A DNA stretch of 64,000 nt from Serinicoccus kebangsaanensis. Its GTDB lineage: Bacteria > Actinomycetota > Actinomycetes > Actinomycetales > Dermatophilaceae. Of this stretch, positions 1 through 10,869 are shown piece after piece; the stretch's first letter is position 1, and each line of letters begins with the position of its first letter. The notes under the pieces were generated by a model. The model ran no database searches. It worked only from the letters and a program-made list of their open reading frames with translations, and was not told the origin of the DNA. The stretch spans positions 62,001 to 126,000 of the forward strand of contig NZ_VSLG01000008.1 in the NCBI RefSeq assembly GCF_008919445.1. The letters run 5' to 3'. A program made the position numbers and the translations under genes.

Positions 1-372
1 CGCACGGAGACGGACGTGCTCGAAGCCATCCTGGTCGACGGGACCGAGCACTGGGTCGACCCCGCCGTCCTGGATACCTACGCCGCGGCCCGCCGCGCCA
101 CCGCGCGGCCGCTCCTCCTGCCGGGGTTCGACGAGCTGGTCCTCGGCTACGGCGACCGTCGCGCCGTGCTCACCCAGGCCGAGGAGGCCGCCGTGGTGCC
201 GGGTGGCAACGGCGTCTTCCGCGCCACCCTGGTGCGCGCCGGGAAGGCACTCGGGACGTGGAAGCGGCCGGGTCGGGCTGGCGAGAGCGTCGTGGTGGAG
301 CCCTTCGCCCCTCCCCTGCCCGGGCCGGTGCAGCGCGCCCTGCCCCGCCTGACGGCGGACCTGCCCGCCTGA
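1..372 (+). CDS. Winged-helix DNA-binding protein, AlkZ/HTH_42 family (5' truncated)
   Basis: Only the 3' end lies in the window: the frame is open from base 1 and stops at 370-372, leaving 123 residues. The visible part carries the HTH_42 (DUF1006) tail, with an 'LLPGFDELVLGYGDR' segment, a Gly-rich turn and a strand ending in 'GTWKR'. Known members such as E. coli YcaQ and Streptomyces AlkZ are DNA glycosylases acting on alkylated or cross-linked DNA. Many actinobacterial homologues are untested, so a repair role is inferred from family only. It converges on the minus-strand gene at 439-1110, and palindromic element 1 fills the gap. The N-terminal catalytic region is outside the window. Confidence 0.7.
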   Translation, partial: RTETDVLEAILVDGTEHWVDPAVLDTYAAARRATARPLLLPGFDELVLGYGDRRAVLTQAEEAAVVPGGNGVFRATLVRAGKALGTWKRPGRAGESVVVEPFAPPLPGPVQRALPRLTADLPA

Positions 373-393
373 CCCAAGGAGCGGACCGACGTC

Positions 394-445
394 GGGATAG
401 CACGACCCTCATCGGCATACTTCCCGATGAGGGTCGTGCTATCCC
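394..445. repeat. 52-bp palindromic element, copy 1
   Basis: The two 22-bp arms are perfectly complementary, from GGGATAGCACGACC to its mirror GGTCGTGCTATCCC, around the 8-nt loop CATACTTC. The outer flanks GGACCGAC and GTCGGTCC can extend the stem past a small internal loop. It lies between two convergent genes and supplies the TAG stop codon of the minus-strand gene (439-441). There is no U-tract, so it could be a bidirectional terminator, an mRNA-stabilising hairpin or a REP/MITE-like element. Related copies are at 28541, 42503, 58984 and 60116. Confidence 0.93.
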
Positions 446-1110
446 GTGGTCGGTCCGTCACCAGGGGGGCCGGCGCCCAGCCGCTCGGCAAGCACCGGCA
501 GCCCCGCTCCGGTCAGCTCGGGAAGGAAGGCCGGACGCCCGGCCATGGCCATGGTCAGCGCCAGCGTCGAGCCCACCACTTCCGGCCCGTCACCGACGGC
601 GAGGTCGCTGTCCGTGGCCTCCAGCCGCAGCCCGGCCACGAGGGTCTTGCTCGGGACGGTGAAGTCCCGACCGGCGAAGAACTGCGCCACCTGCGCCACG
701 GCCGCGGGATCGGGCCGGGTCGCCAGGCCGAGCGGATGGCGGACGTCCTGGCCGTGCACGACCACCTCCCCCAGCCAGGCCGGGGTGTGCCCGGACGCGG
801 CGGTGGTGCGGGTCCTCACGGCCTGGAACCGCGCCAGGGTGTCGGCCGCACCCGTGCCGAGGTGCTCGGCCAGGCGCCGCCGGTTGTGCAGGTCGAAGTC
901 GAACCGGGCCGCGAGCACGCTGGTCAGCCAGCGCAGCCGACCGACGCTGGCCGCCGCGGTGAGGTGAGCCACGACCTCGCGGACGGTCCACTCACCGCAC
1001 AGCGACGGGCGGTCCCAGTCCGCCGGCGCCAGCCCGGCCAGGTCGTCGGCCAGCCGAGACCGCTCGGTGGCGACCGCCTTCCACAGCTCGTCGCGCGACC
1101 ACGTCTCCAT
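439..1110 (-). CDS. Mycothiol-dependent maleylpyruvate isomerase-like (DinB/MDMPI) protein
   Basis: This 223-residue protein has the N-terminal DinB-like four-helix bundle of the MDMPI/TIGR03083 family: a 'LCGEWTVREVVAHLTAAA' helix with the usual metal-ligand His, and later 'VVVHGQDVRHPLG' with further candidate His ligands. Family members use mycothiol as thiol cofactor in isomerase or transferase reactions; the substrate here is unknown. I chose the ATG at 1110 because GACGAGG lies about 7 nt upstream, whereas the ATG at 1116 sits directly against it. The stop codon lies inside palindromic element 1, so the last residues (TTG, then stop) are encoded by the element and its flank. Confidence 0.75.
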   Translation of the reverse strand: METWSRDELWKAVATERSRLADDLAGLAPADWDRPSLCGEWTVREVVAHLTAAASVGRLRWLTSVLAARFDFDLHNRRRLAEHLGTGAADTLARFQAVRTRTTAASGHTPAWLGEVVVHGQDVRHPLGLATRPDPAAVAQVAQFFAGRDFTVPSKTLVAGLRLEATDSDLAVGDGPEVVGSTLALTMAMAGRPAFLPELTGAGLPVLAERLGAGPPGDGPTTG

Positions 1111-1176
1111 GCGCATACCTCGTCCCGGTCGTGTCCTCAGGGGTGGGACCCCCGCCAGCGGCTCCACTCATCGGCG

Positions 1177-1264
1177 CAGACCGTGCGGCCGGTCGACGCA
1201 GACCGTGCGGCCGGTCGACGCAAACCGTGCGGCCGGTCGACGCAAACCGTGCGGCCGGTCGGGG
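1177..1264. repeat. 22-bp tandem repeat, four units
   Basis: Four back-to-back units begin at 1177, 1199, 1221 and 1243, each based on CAGACCGTGCGGCCGGTC plus GACG. Units 3 and 4 read CAAACC, and unit 4 ends GGGG instead of GACG. Each unit can form a small GACCG/CGGTC hairpin. The array lies in the 114-bp gap between two minus-strand genes, downstream of the SRPBCC gene. Single copies occur at 33453-33474 and 61792-61813, both also downstream of a minus-strand gene. Confidence 0.95.
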
Positions 1265-1281
1265 TGTGAGGGCTCACGAGC

Positions 1282-1752
1282 TCACGAGCGGCCCCCGGCC
1301 GCGTCCTGCTCCTCGCGCAGCACCAGCCGCAGCCGCTCCAGGTCGCGGCGCATCGCGCGTTTCATGCCCAGGGTCACGGCCCCGGAGGCGAGGGTGGTCA
1401 TCGCCTTCGGCCGCCCCGCGTTGCGCACGCTCATCCCGGTCCGCGCACGCCCCTCCGCCTCGTCCTCGTCCCACCAGGTGTAGGTCGTCTCCATCGGGAA
1501 CGGCCCGTCGTCGGTGCGCATCACCAGCCGCTCGTCGGGCACCAGGTCGACGATCTCGTAGGTGTAGGCCAGCTCGCGACCGAGGAACCGCGCGACGAAG
1601 TCGACCCGTGCCCCCTCCTCGACGCACGGGTCAGCCTCCCAGCGGACCGAGCGGATGTTGGAGTACCACCGCATCGCCTGGTCCGGGTCGCCCGCCACGG
1701 CGGCCACGAGCGGTCGCGGCGCGTCGAAGATCGTGGCGACCGTCACATCCAT
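1282..1752 (-). CDS. SRPBCC (START-like / polyketide cyclase) family protein
   Basis: The 156-residue protein shows the SRPBCC pattern: an N-terminal strand 'TVATIFDAPRPLVAAV', a helix with a conserved WY pair ('AMRWYSNI'), beta strands with 'EEGARVDFVARFLGREL', and a long C-terminal amphipathic helix ('MKRAMRRDLERLRLVL'). The fold makes a hydrophobic pocket that binds small ligands or lipids, and no substrate can be named from sequence. It is the usual 140-160 residue length. The gene is downstream of purA on the same strand with a 75-bp gap, and is followed by the four-unit tandem repeat. Confidence 0.7.
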   Translation of the reverse strand: MDVTVATIFDAPRPLVAAVAGDPDQAMRWYSNIRSVRWEADPCVEEGARVDFVARFLGRELAYTYEIVDLVPDERLVMRTDDGPFPMETTYTWWDEDEAEGRARTGMSVRNAGRPKAMTTLASGAVTLGMKRAMRRDLERLRLVLREEQDAAGGRS

Positions 1753-1827
1753 GAGGCACAGGGTATGCCTGGACGCTCCGAGGCGTCAGCGGTGCGACGT
1801 GCCGGTCGCACCCCGTCGCCGGGTGCC

Positions 1828-3174
<1,347 letters not shown>

Positions 3175-3207
3175 CTATCGACGCCGGGGGCCGGCACCGA
3201 CCACCGT

Positions 3208-4182
3208 TCAGTCGACCAGCCCGCGGCGGCTGACCGCCAGTCCCAGCTGGAAGCGGGTGTCCGCGCCGTGCTCCTCCATCAGGGCCGCGATCCGCCGGCG
3301 CACCGTGCGCAGCCCCAGGCTCATGTGCCGGGCGATCGCCTCGTCCTTGAACCCGAGGGAGAGCAGCTCCAGCAGCTTGACGTCCTGCGCGGACGCGTCC
3401 CGCAGCATCAGTGGCTCGGCCCGGCGCCAGAGCTCGTCGAAGAGGGTGGTGTAGGCGTCGATGATGGTGGGTGGGCGCAGCAGCAGGAAGTCCTCGTCGG
3501 CGCCGGACTCCGCCAGGATCACCCCGGACCGGCCGAAGACGCCGAACTCGACCCTGATGGCGTCGTCGGCGAGGTAGCGCTGCTGCTCCCCCGCCCGGGC
3601 CCGGTCCTGGGCGAACGCGTGCCACTGCGGGTCGGTGAGCACCGACAGCGGGAAGATCGCGCGCAGCTCCCGGCCGGCACTGGCCGCGCCCTCCCACTGC
3701 CGCCGCACGGCGTCCTCGTGGCCGGGGCCGGTCGAGATCCTCGCGGTCACCTGCATGATCGGACCCCGCGAGGTGCGGTAGAGGTGCTCCACCACCGCGG
3801 GTGCCTCGGTCGGGGAGACCTCCTCCCACGGCGGGACCCGCGGACCGGACAGCTGCAGCCCGCGGCGGTAGTCGGACTCGAAGCCCTCCAGCGACTCCCG
3901 CAGCGTCAGCAGCCGGCGCCGACGCTCGTCCAGGTCGGCCTCCTCGGAGTCGAGCAGCCGGCCGATGCTGGCCCGCGGGTCGTCGACCTTGACCGTGCCG
4001 TCCGCGCCCCGTGCGGCCAGCCGCATCCGCTCCAGGTCGCGCACCACCTGCTCGGTCTGCCTGATCGGCCACCCCAGCGCCTCGGCGTGGTCGGCCAGCG
4101 GCCGGGGCGTGGAGCGCAGCACGTGGCGGTAGAGCAGCTCCGCCGCCTCGGTGAGACCCACGGATCCTGGTTGAGCATTCAC
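3208..4182 (-). CDS. Helix-turn-helix regulator with TrmB-like N-terminus and LuxR-type C-terminus
   Basis: The 324-residue protein has an N-terminal winged-helix-like segment (about 8-75, 'TEAAELLYRHVL...QTEQVVRDLERMRLAA'), a charged helical linker, a middle sensor-like region (about 110-250), and a C-terminal LuxR-type HTH (about 268-320, 'LLELLSLGFKDEAIARHMSLGLRTVRRR'). This matches a large actinobacterial group of one-component regulators fusing TrmB-like and LuxR-like domains. It has no receiver domain or adjacent kinase. The target and signal are unknown. A 176-bp intergenic stretch lies upstream; I saw no convincing operator in it. Confidence 0.75.
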   Translation of the reverse strand: MNAQPGSVGLTEAAELLYRHVLRSTPRPLADHAEALGWPIRQTEQVVRDLERMRLAARGADGTVKVDDPRASIGRLLDSEEADLDERRRRLLTLRESLEGFESDYRRGLQLSGPRVPPWEEVSPTEAPAVVEHLYRTSRGPIMQVTARISTGPGHEDAVRRQWEGAASAGRELRAIFPLSVLTDPQWHAFAQDRARAGEQQRYLADDAIRVEFGVFGRSGVILAESGADEDFLLLRPPTIIDAYTTLFDELWRRAEPLMLRDASAQDVKLLELLSLGFKDEAIARHMSLGLRTVRRRIAALMEEHGADTRFQLGLAVSRRGLVD

Positions 4183-4358
4183 CTATGGCAGGATACGGCC
4201 AGTGGCAGCCTTTTGACAGCGCCACGTCGGCACACGTGGTTGGATGACGTCGTCGGACCGCACGTCAGGGGACGCGATCGCTCCGACGTCATGGGGAGCG
4301 GGCGGCACCCGGGGCGGTCACGGACCCGGGCGCCGCTCGCACTGTCCCCGGGGACTCC

Positions 4359-4765
4359 TCAGAGACCGAGCTCGCGCGCACCTGTCGCGGACGAGGCGCG
4401 GAGGAACTCGGTGCAGCGGTGCTGCTCCTCGGTCTCCCCGATCCGACCGGCCGCCGTGGCCAGCGCCGCCAGCGCCCGCAGGAACCCTCGGTTCGGCTCG
4501 TGCTCCCAGGGGACGGGACCCTGCCCACGCCACCCCGCACGGCGCAGCTGGTCCAGGCCACGGTGGTACCCGGTGCGGGCATAGGCATACGCCGCCACGT
4601 CGTCACCCTCGTGCAGGGCGTCCTCGGCCAGCATCGCCCACGCCAGGCACGAGGTCGGGTATGCCGCCGCGACCGCTCTCGGGTCGCCCTCGACCAGGGC
4701 GCGGGCGGCAGGGTCCTCGGGCAGCTCGGTCGCCGGGATGCCCAGGAGGTCGCCGGACCCGGAGG

Positions 4766-4769
<4 letters not shown>
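4359..4769 (-). CDS. DUF3151 family protein
   Basis: The 136-residue protein starts with GTG at 4769, overlapping the fbaA stop by 4 bp (GTGA), which implies translational coupling. It carries the DUF3151 pattern, with 'FLRALAALATAAGRIGETEEQHRC' split over two helices, 'RTGYHRGLDQLRRAGWRG' and 'PWEHEPNRGF'. The helical arrangement looks TPR-like. DUF3151 proteins commonly sit next to class II aldolase in actinobacteria, but their biochemical function is not known to me. Nothing in the sequence suggests secretion or membrane insertion. Confidence 0.85.
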
Positions 4770-5794
<1,025 letters not shown>

Positions 5795-5909
5795 GGGCTC
5801 CTCCTGGGGACGCGGGGATGACGTCAGGTCACCGCCCATGCTTCCACAGGGAGCCGGACCGGGCGGGGCGGGCCTGCGGGCGTGGAGGGCGGCCACTAGG
5901 GTTGCCGAC

Positions 5910-7499
5910 ATGACTGGCGCGTTCACCGACTACCCGACCACGCCGTCCATCTTCGACGAGACCGTGAGCGCCGAGGGCGCCGTGCGGCCGGGCTACGACC
6001 AGATCACCCGGCAGTTCGAGGACTTCGGCCTGGAGGACGTCCGCAACCGCGGGGAGTACGTCAGCAAGAGCTATCACGACCAGGGCGTGACCTTCGACTA
6101 CGAGGGCGAGGAGCGTCCCTTCCCCCTCGACATCGTGCCGCGGGTGATCGACGCCGACACCTGGTCGCACGTGGAGGCAGGGGTGGCGCAACGGGTCACC
6201 GCGCTCGAGGCCTTCCTCGCCGACATCTACGGCCCGATGCAGATCATCACCGACCGGGTGCTGCCGCGCCACATCGTCACCACCTCCAGCCACTACCACC
6301 GGGTGGCCTTCGACATCCAGCCGCTCAACGGGGTGCGCGTCCACGTCTCCGGCATCGACCTCATCCGGGACGGCGACGGCACCTTCCGCGTCCTGGAGGA
6401 CAACGTCCGGATCCCCAGCGGGGTGTCCTACGTCCTCACCAACCGCCGGGCCATGACCTCGACCCTGCCCGAGGTCGTGGGGACCCACCGGATCCGCCCG
6501 GTGGCGGCATACCCCAGCCGGCTGCTGCGGGCGCTGCGCGCCGCCGCACCGTCCGGCATCACCGACCCCGAGGTGGTCGTGCTCACCCCGGGCCCCTACA
6601 ACTCGGCCTACTTCGAGCACTCGCTGCTCGCCCGGCTCATGGGCTGCCGCCTGGTGGAGGGGCGCGACCTGGTCACCCAGGGCGGGCGGGTGATGATGCG
6701 CACCACCCACGGGCTGCAGCCGGTGCACGTGATCTACCGCCGGGTGGACGACGACTTCCTGGACCCGGTGGCCTTCCGCAACGACTCCGTCCTCGGCTGC
6801 CCGGGCATCCTCAACGCGGCCCGCGCCGGCAACGTCACCATCGCCAACGCCGTGGGCAACGGGGTCGCGGACGACAAGCTGATGTACTCCTACGTCCCGG
6901 ACATCATCCGCTACTACCTGGGCGAGGAGCCGATCCTGCCCAACGTCGACACCTGGCGGCTGGAGGACCCGGGCCACCGCGAGGAGGTCCTGGACCGCCT
7001 GGACGAGCTGGTGCTGAAGCCGGTGGACGGCTCCGGCGGCAAGGGCATCGTCATCGGCCCCCAGGCCAGCAAGGACGAGCTGGACCAGCTCCGGCGAACG
7101 GTCACCGCCTCGCCGCGCGGCTGGATCGCCCAGCCGGTGGTCCAGCTCTCCACCGTGCCGACGATGGTCGACGACGGGCTGCGGCCGCGGCACGTGGACC
7201 TGCGCCCGTTCGCGATCAACGACGGCGAGAAGGTCTGGGTGCTGCCCGGCGGCCTCACCCGCGTCGCCCTCGGCGAGGGAGAGCTGATCGTCAACTCCAG
7301 CCGCGGTGGCGGCTCCAAGGACACCTGGGTGCTCTCCGGTGACGGGCGTCGCACCCGGGTCGAGCCGCGCGCCCAGCGGCAGGTGCAGATCGGCACCGCA
7401 CCACAGGTGGCGCTGAAGCGCTCCGAGGCCGAGCCGGCGGAGCAGGAGCAGCAACAGCAACAACAGGGCGGGACGAGCGAGGCAGGTGCGGGATGCTGA
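5910..7499 (+). CDS. Circularly permuted ATP-grasp type 2 protein (DUF404/DUF407)
   Basis: The 529-residue protein matches the circularly permuted ATP-grasp family found with alpha-E and transglutaminase genes. Visible features are the N-terminal DUF404-type segment ('RGEYVSKSYHDQGVTF'), 'VLEDNVRIPSGVSYVLTNR' (about 152-170), 'ELVLKPVDGSGGKGIVIG' with the nucleotide-binding Gly-rich loop (about 366-383) and 'DLRPFAI' further on. Such enzymes are predicted amide or peptide ligases using ATP. A Gln-rich tail (QEQQQQQQ) is low complexity. It overlaps the next gene by 7 bp. Substrate unknown. Confidence 0.9.
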   Translation: MTGAFTDYPTTPSIFDETVSAEGAVRPGYDQITRQFEDFGLEDVRNRGEYVSKSYHDQGVTFDYEGEERPFPLDIVPRVIDADTWSHVEAGVAQRVTALEAFLADIYGPMQIITDRVLPRHIVTTSSHYHRVAFDIQPLNGVRVHVSGIDLIRDGDGTFRVLEDNVRIPSGVSYVLTNRRAMTSTLPEVVGTHRIRPVAAYPSRLLRALRAAAPSGITDPEVVVLTPGPYNSAYFEHSLLARLMGCRLVEGRDLVTQGGRVMMRTTHGLQPVHVIYRRVDDDFLDPVAFRNDSVLGCPGILNAARAGNVTIANAVGNGVADDKLMYSYVPDIIRYYLGEEPILPNVDTWRLEDPGHREEVLDRLDELVLKPVDGSGGKGIVIGPQASKDELDQLRRTVTASPRGWIAQPVVQLSTVPTMVDDGLRPRHVDLRPFAINDGEKVWVLPGGLTRVALGEGELIVNSSRGGGSKDTWVLSGDGRRTRVEPRAQRQVQIGTAPQVALKRSEAEPAEQEQQQQQQGGTSEAGAGC

Positions 7500-8425
7500 G
7501 CCGGATCGCCGAGTCGCTCTTCTGGATCGGCCGCTACCTGGAGCGGGCCGAGGACACCTCCCGGCTGCTCGAGGTGCACCTGACCCTGCTGCTGGAGGAC
7601 CCCGTCGTCGACGAGGAGGCCACCAGCGAGGTGCTGCTGCGGGTGATGGGGATCGACGACGAGGCCAGCCCCGACCACCAGACCGTGCTGCAGCTCCTCG
7701 GGTGGGACGAGACGTCGATGACCTCCATGGTCGCCGCGTTCTACGGCGCGCGGGAGAGTGCGCGCCGCTCCCGGGAGACGGTCTCGCTCGAGATGTGGGA
7801 GGCCATCAACACCACGTGGAACATGATGCGCGGCAACCGCCTGCAGCACGTGCCCGCGCACCGGGCCTGCCAGCTCGTCCGTGAGCGGTGCGCCGTGGTC
7901 GGCGGCCTCGCCGACGCGACGATGACGCACGACGAGGGCTGGCAGTACATGATGCTCGGGCGGCAGCTGGAGCGGGTGGACATGACCTCGCGCATCATCG
8001 AGTCGGCCGCCTACAACGCCGACAGCCCGTATGCCTGGACCCAGACCCTGCGCGCCTGCGGTGCCCACCACGCGTTCATCCGGGCCTACCGTGGCGCGGC
8101 GACGGACGCGCAGGCCGCCGAGTTCCTGCTGCTGAACCAGCTCTTCCCACGCTCCGTGCTGGTGTCGTTGCAGGGCGCCGAGGAGGCCCTCGGAGAGCTG
8201 GAGGCCGGGACCGCGGGGCGACGCACCGCGGTCACCGGGGAGGCGGTGCGGGCGCTGGGACGTGCCCGCGCGGAGCTCGAGTTCGGATCGCTGGAGGAGA
8301 CGATGGCCAACCTGCCCGAGCGGATGAGCCGGCTGCAGCGCACCTGCAGCGCGGTCAACGACGCGGTGTCCACGCACTACTTCGACGGCGCAGGTCAGTC
8401 CGTCTGGCGGGCGGGGGTGCGCTGA
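7493..8425 (+). CDS. Alpha-E domain protein (DUF403)
   Basis: This 310-residue, almost entirely alpha-helical protein begins 'MLSRIAESLFWIGRYLERAE', the hallmark of the alpha-E (DUF403) family, and keeps 'GWQYMMLGRQLERVDMTSR' about halfway. The conserved Glu and Arg residues in these repeats define the family. The molecular role is not established; it always travels with the permuted ATP-grasp protein and is thought to form part of the same peptide-modification system. It overlaps its upstream neighbour by 7 bp and its downstream neighbour by 1 bp (TGATG). Confidence 0.93.
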   Translation: MLSRIAESLFWIGRYLERAEDTSRLLEVHLTLLLEDPVVDEEATSEVLLRVMGIDDEASPDHQTVLQLLGWDETSMTSMVAAFYGARESARRSRETVSLEMWEAINTTWNMMRGNRLQHVPAHRACQLVRERCAVVGGLADATMTHDEGWQYMMLGRQLERVDMTSRIIESAAYNADSPYAWTQTLRACGAHHAFIRAYRGAATDAQAAEFLLLNQLFPRSVLVSLQGAEEALGELEAGTAGRRTAVTGEAVRALGRARAELEFGSLEETMANLPERMSRLQRTCSAVNDAVSTHYFDGAGQSVWRAGVR

Positions 8426-9267
8426 TGCTGCTGCGGATCGTCCACCGCACGGGCTACGAGTACGCCGGGATGGCGTCGCACTCGTTCAACGAGGCGCGCA
8501 TGTCACCCCGGTCGACCCTGCACCAGGCCGTGCTGCACACGAAGGTCGACATCGCGCCGACGGCGTGGACCAACACCTACACCGACTACTGGGGCACGAC
8601 CGTGACCCAGTTCGAGGTGCACGAGCCGCACCCGCGGCTCGCCGTCACGGCGTCCGCCACGGTCGACGTCCAACGTCCCGAGGTGTCGGGGGACGGCATC
8701 AGCTGGGAGGACATCCGCAGCTCGGAGGTCTTCGACGACCTGAGCGAGTACCTCCTGACCTCCCCCATGGTCGAGCCGCCGGAGGAGCTCAAGGACCGGG
8801 TGCAGGAGATCGCCGGCCGCAGCGCCACACCGAGCGCCTGCGCACGGGAGGTCGTCGAGCTGATCCACGACGAGATGGAGTACGTCTCCGGGTCCACCGG
8901 GGTGCACACCCGCGCCTCCGAGGCCTGGGCCAACCGCTCCGGCGTCTGCCAGGACATGTCGAACCTCACCATCGGGTGCCTGCGGGCCGTGGGCATCCCG
9001 GCCTGCTACGTCAGCGGCTACCTCCTGCCGGCCCCGGAGCCGGAGACCGGGACGCCCTACACCGGTGAGTCGCACGCCTGGGTGCGCTGGTGGGACGGCG
9101 AGTGGGTCGGCATGGACCCGACCAACGCGATCCAGCCCGGCGGCCGGCACGTGGAGGTCGCCCGTGGGCGGGAGTACGGCGACGTCCCGCCGCTGCGCGG
9201 CATCTACACCGGCACCAAGAGCAGCTCGATGTTCGTCGAGGTGGAGCTGACCGCCCTGCGCGCCTGA
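8425..9267 (+). CDS. Transglutaminase-like cysteine protease family protein (with N-terminal beta domain)
   Basis: The 280-residue protein starts at the ATG overlapping the alpha-E stop by 1 bp. An N-terminal bacterial-transglutaminase beta domain ('MLLRIVHRTGYEYAG') is followed by a transglutaminase core with a full triad: Cys in 'NRSGVCQDMSNL', His in 'ESHAWVRWW' and Asp in 'GMDPTN'. Bacterial members act as proteases, amidases or cross-linkers. In this gene set it is expected to hydrolyse or remodel the amide product of the ATP-grasp enzyme. There is no signal peptide, so it is probably cytoplasmic. Confidence 0.92.
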   Translation: MLLRIVHRTGYEYAGMASHSFNEARMSPRSTLHQAVLHTKVDIAPTAWTNTYTDYWGTTVTQFEVHEPHPRLAVTASATVDVQRPEVSGDGISWEDIRSSEVFDDLSEYLLTSPMVEPPEELKDRVQEIAGRSATPSACAREVVELIHDEMEYVSGSTGVHTRASEAWANRSGVCQDMSNLTIGCLRAVGIPACYVSGYLLPAPEPETGTPYTGESHAWVRWWDGEWVGMDPTNAIQPGGRHVEVARGREYGDVPPLRGIYTGTKSSSMFVEVELTALRA

Positions 9268-9275
9268 GGGCCCGC

Positions 9276-10088
9276 TCAGCCGATGGCCACCGTCGAGAGG
9301 TGGTCGTCGATGGGCAGGTCGCCGTCCACCGTCGCGGACACGTGCAGGCTGTGGAAGGTCATGCCGCCGGAGTGCACGGTGAGGAAGGACGTCTCGCTGG
9401 CGTCCGCCCCGGCGCTGATCCGCACCAGCCCCTGCCGGGGCGCCAGGCGGGTCGGGTCGACGACGACCCAGCGGTCACCCACCGCCGCCTCGACGACCGC
9501 GTGGAAGTCCATCGGGGAGAGCCCGGGCGCGTAGCAGGCGACGAGACGGGCGGGTATGCCGCGGGCCCGCAGCAGCGCCAGCGTCAGGTGCGCGAAGTCG
9601 CGGCACACCCCGCGCCGCGCCAGGTAGGTGTCGCTGGCGCCGTCGGTCACCACCGAGGACCCGATGACGTAGGCCACGTGGTCGTGCACCCAGGAGGCGA
9701 CGTCCAGCACCCCCTGCTCCCCGACGACGTCCCCCACCTCGGCCCGGGCCACGGCCTCCAGCCGGTCCAGGTCGACGTAGCGGCTCGGGCGGACGTAGTG
9801 GATCCGGTCCAGCGGGCGCACCGGGCCGCTGGCCCCGCCGTCGCGCACGCCCGCCGAGTAGCTCACCGAGAGCCGTCCCGGACCGACGTCGCGCAGCACC
9901 TGCCAACGGGTCCCGGACGCCTCGTCGAGGACGTCCTGGACCTCGACCGGGTCGCCGTCCAGCGTGACCGTGAGCTGCTCGTCGTCGCGGCTGACCTGTG
10001 CGGCCACGCCGACGCCGAGGGTGGCCTCGACAGGGCTGGTGACGGTGGCGGACAGGTCGGCGGTCAGGCGTCGGTGCATGCAGGTCAT
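9276..10088 (-). CDS. Second transglutaminase-like protein
   Basis: The 270-residue protein converges on the previous operon with only 8 bp between stop codons. The N-terminal half is beta-rich; the core has Cys in 'RRGVCRDFAHL', His in 'MDFHAVVEA' and Asp in 'VVDPTR', so the triad is intact. I set the start at the ATG at 10088, which overlaps the stop of the SpoU gene by 4 bp (ATGA); the ATG at 10079 is an alternative. Its closeness to the ATP-grasp/alpha-E set suggests a shared role, yet it is transcribed with an RNA methyltransferase, so the link is inference. Confidence 0.88.
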   Translation of the reverse strand: MTCMHRRLTADLSATVTSPVEATLGVGVAAQVSRDDEQLTVTLDGDPVEVQDVLDEASGTRWQVLRDVGPGRLSVSYSAGVRDGGASGPVRPLDRIHYVRPSRYVDLDRLEAVARAEVGDVVGEQGVLDVASWVHDHVAYVIGSSVVTDGASDTYLARRGVCRDFAHLTLALLRARGIPARLVACYAPGLSPMDFHAVVEAAVGDRWVVVDPTRLAPRQGLVRISAGADASETSFLTVHSGGMTFHSLHVSATVDGDLPIDDHLSTVAIG

Positions 10089-10765
10089 GGTGTCAGGCGG
10101 CCGGCGTGCTGGAGCGCCCAGTGGTACATCACGATCGCGGCGGCCGCCCCGGCGTTGAGCGAGCGGGTGGAGCCGTACTGCGTGATGGCGAGCACGTCCC
10201 GGCACCCGGCGACCGCCTCGGCGCTGAGCCCGGGCCCCTCCTGACCCAGGAGCAGCACGCAGTCCCGGGGGACGGCATACCCCTCCAGCGGCACCGACCC
10301 GGGCACGTTGTCGACACCGAGGACCGGGAGGTCCTGTCCCCGGGCCCAGGCCAGCAGGGCAGCGACATCCGGGTGGTGCCGCTCGGCGAGGTACCTGTCG
10401 GTGACCATCGCCCCGCGGCGGTTCCACCGGCGCCGACCCACGATGTGCACCCCCGCGGTGTTGAACGCGTTCGCGGTGCGCACCACCGAACCGATGTTGA
10501 AGTCGTGCCCCCAGTTCTCGACCGCCACGTGGAAGCCGTGCCGCCGGGTCGCCAGCTCGTCCACGATCGCCTCGTGCCGCCAGTAGCGGAAGCGGTCGAC
10601 GACGTTGCGCCGGTCACCCTCGGCCAGCAGCTCGGGGTCGAGGTGACGGGGCAGATCTCCCCGCCCGTCCTGCGGCCACTCGCCGGGCCACGGCCCGACT
10701 CCCACCGCCGGTTCGGTCGACTCGCTCACCCGCACGAGTGTGGCAGTTCCCCGCGTCCTTCCCAT
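10085..10765 (-). CDS. TrmH/SpoU family RNA 2'-O-ribose methyltransferase
   Basis: The protein has the three SpoU motifs of a trefoil-knot AdoMet enzyme: motif 1 'NIGSVVRTANAFN' (near residue 91), motif 2 'LLLGQEGPGLS' (near 172) and motif 3 'GSTRSLNAGAAAAIV' (near 197). Members methylate the ribose of tRNA or rRNA; the target nucleotide cannot be told from sequence. The start is uncertain: ATG at 10765 gives 226 residues, and GTG at 10729 ('VSESTEP') is also plausible. It is translationally coupled to the transglutaminase gene downstream. Confidence 0.9.
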   Translation of the reverse strand: MGRTRGTATLVRVSESTEPAVGVGPWPGEWPQDGRGDLPRHLDPELLAEGDRRNVVDRFRYWRHEAIVDELATRRHGFHVAVENWGHDFNIGSVVRTANAFNTAGVHIVGRRRWNRRGAMVTDRYLAERHHPDVAALLAWARGQDLPVLGVDNVPGSVPLEGYAVPRDCVLLLGQEGPGLSAEAVAGCRDVLAITQYGSTRSLNAGAAAAIVMYHWALQHAGRLTP

Positions 10766-10869
10766 GGCCGACCTGCAGGTTTCGCACTACGGTAGGGATC
10801 GGTCGCGGGCACTCAGCCCGCAGAGAACCGATATGCGGCCCGCCCGGGCCGCCGAACGGAGGGACCACG

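Noticed and set aside
258-662. Open frame running through palindromic element 1
   Set aside because: It reads across two genes and the hairpin in a frame with no domain; similar peptides appear at other element copies only because the repeat is translated by chance.
1177-1264. Possible CRISPR array
   Set aside because: The 22-bp units are contiguous with no spacers, and there are no cas genes nearby.
4183-4358. Possible promoter or small gene between the TrmB/LuxR-like regulator and DUF3151
   Set aside because: It contains short palindromes (GTCCCCGGGGAC, CCCGGG pairs) and a plus-strand TTGACA, but no paired -10, no open frame with a ribosome site, and no conserved RNA pattern.
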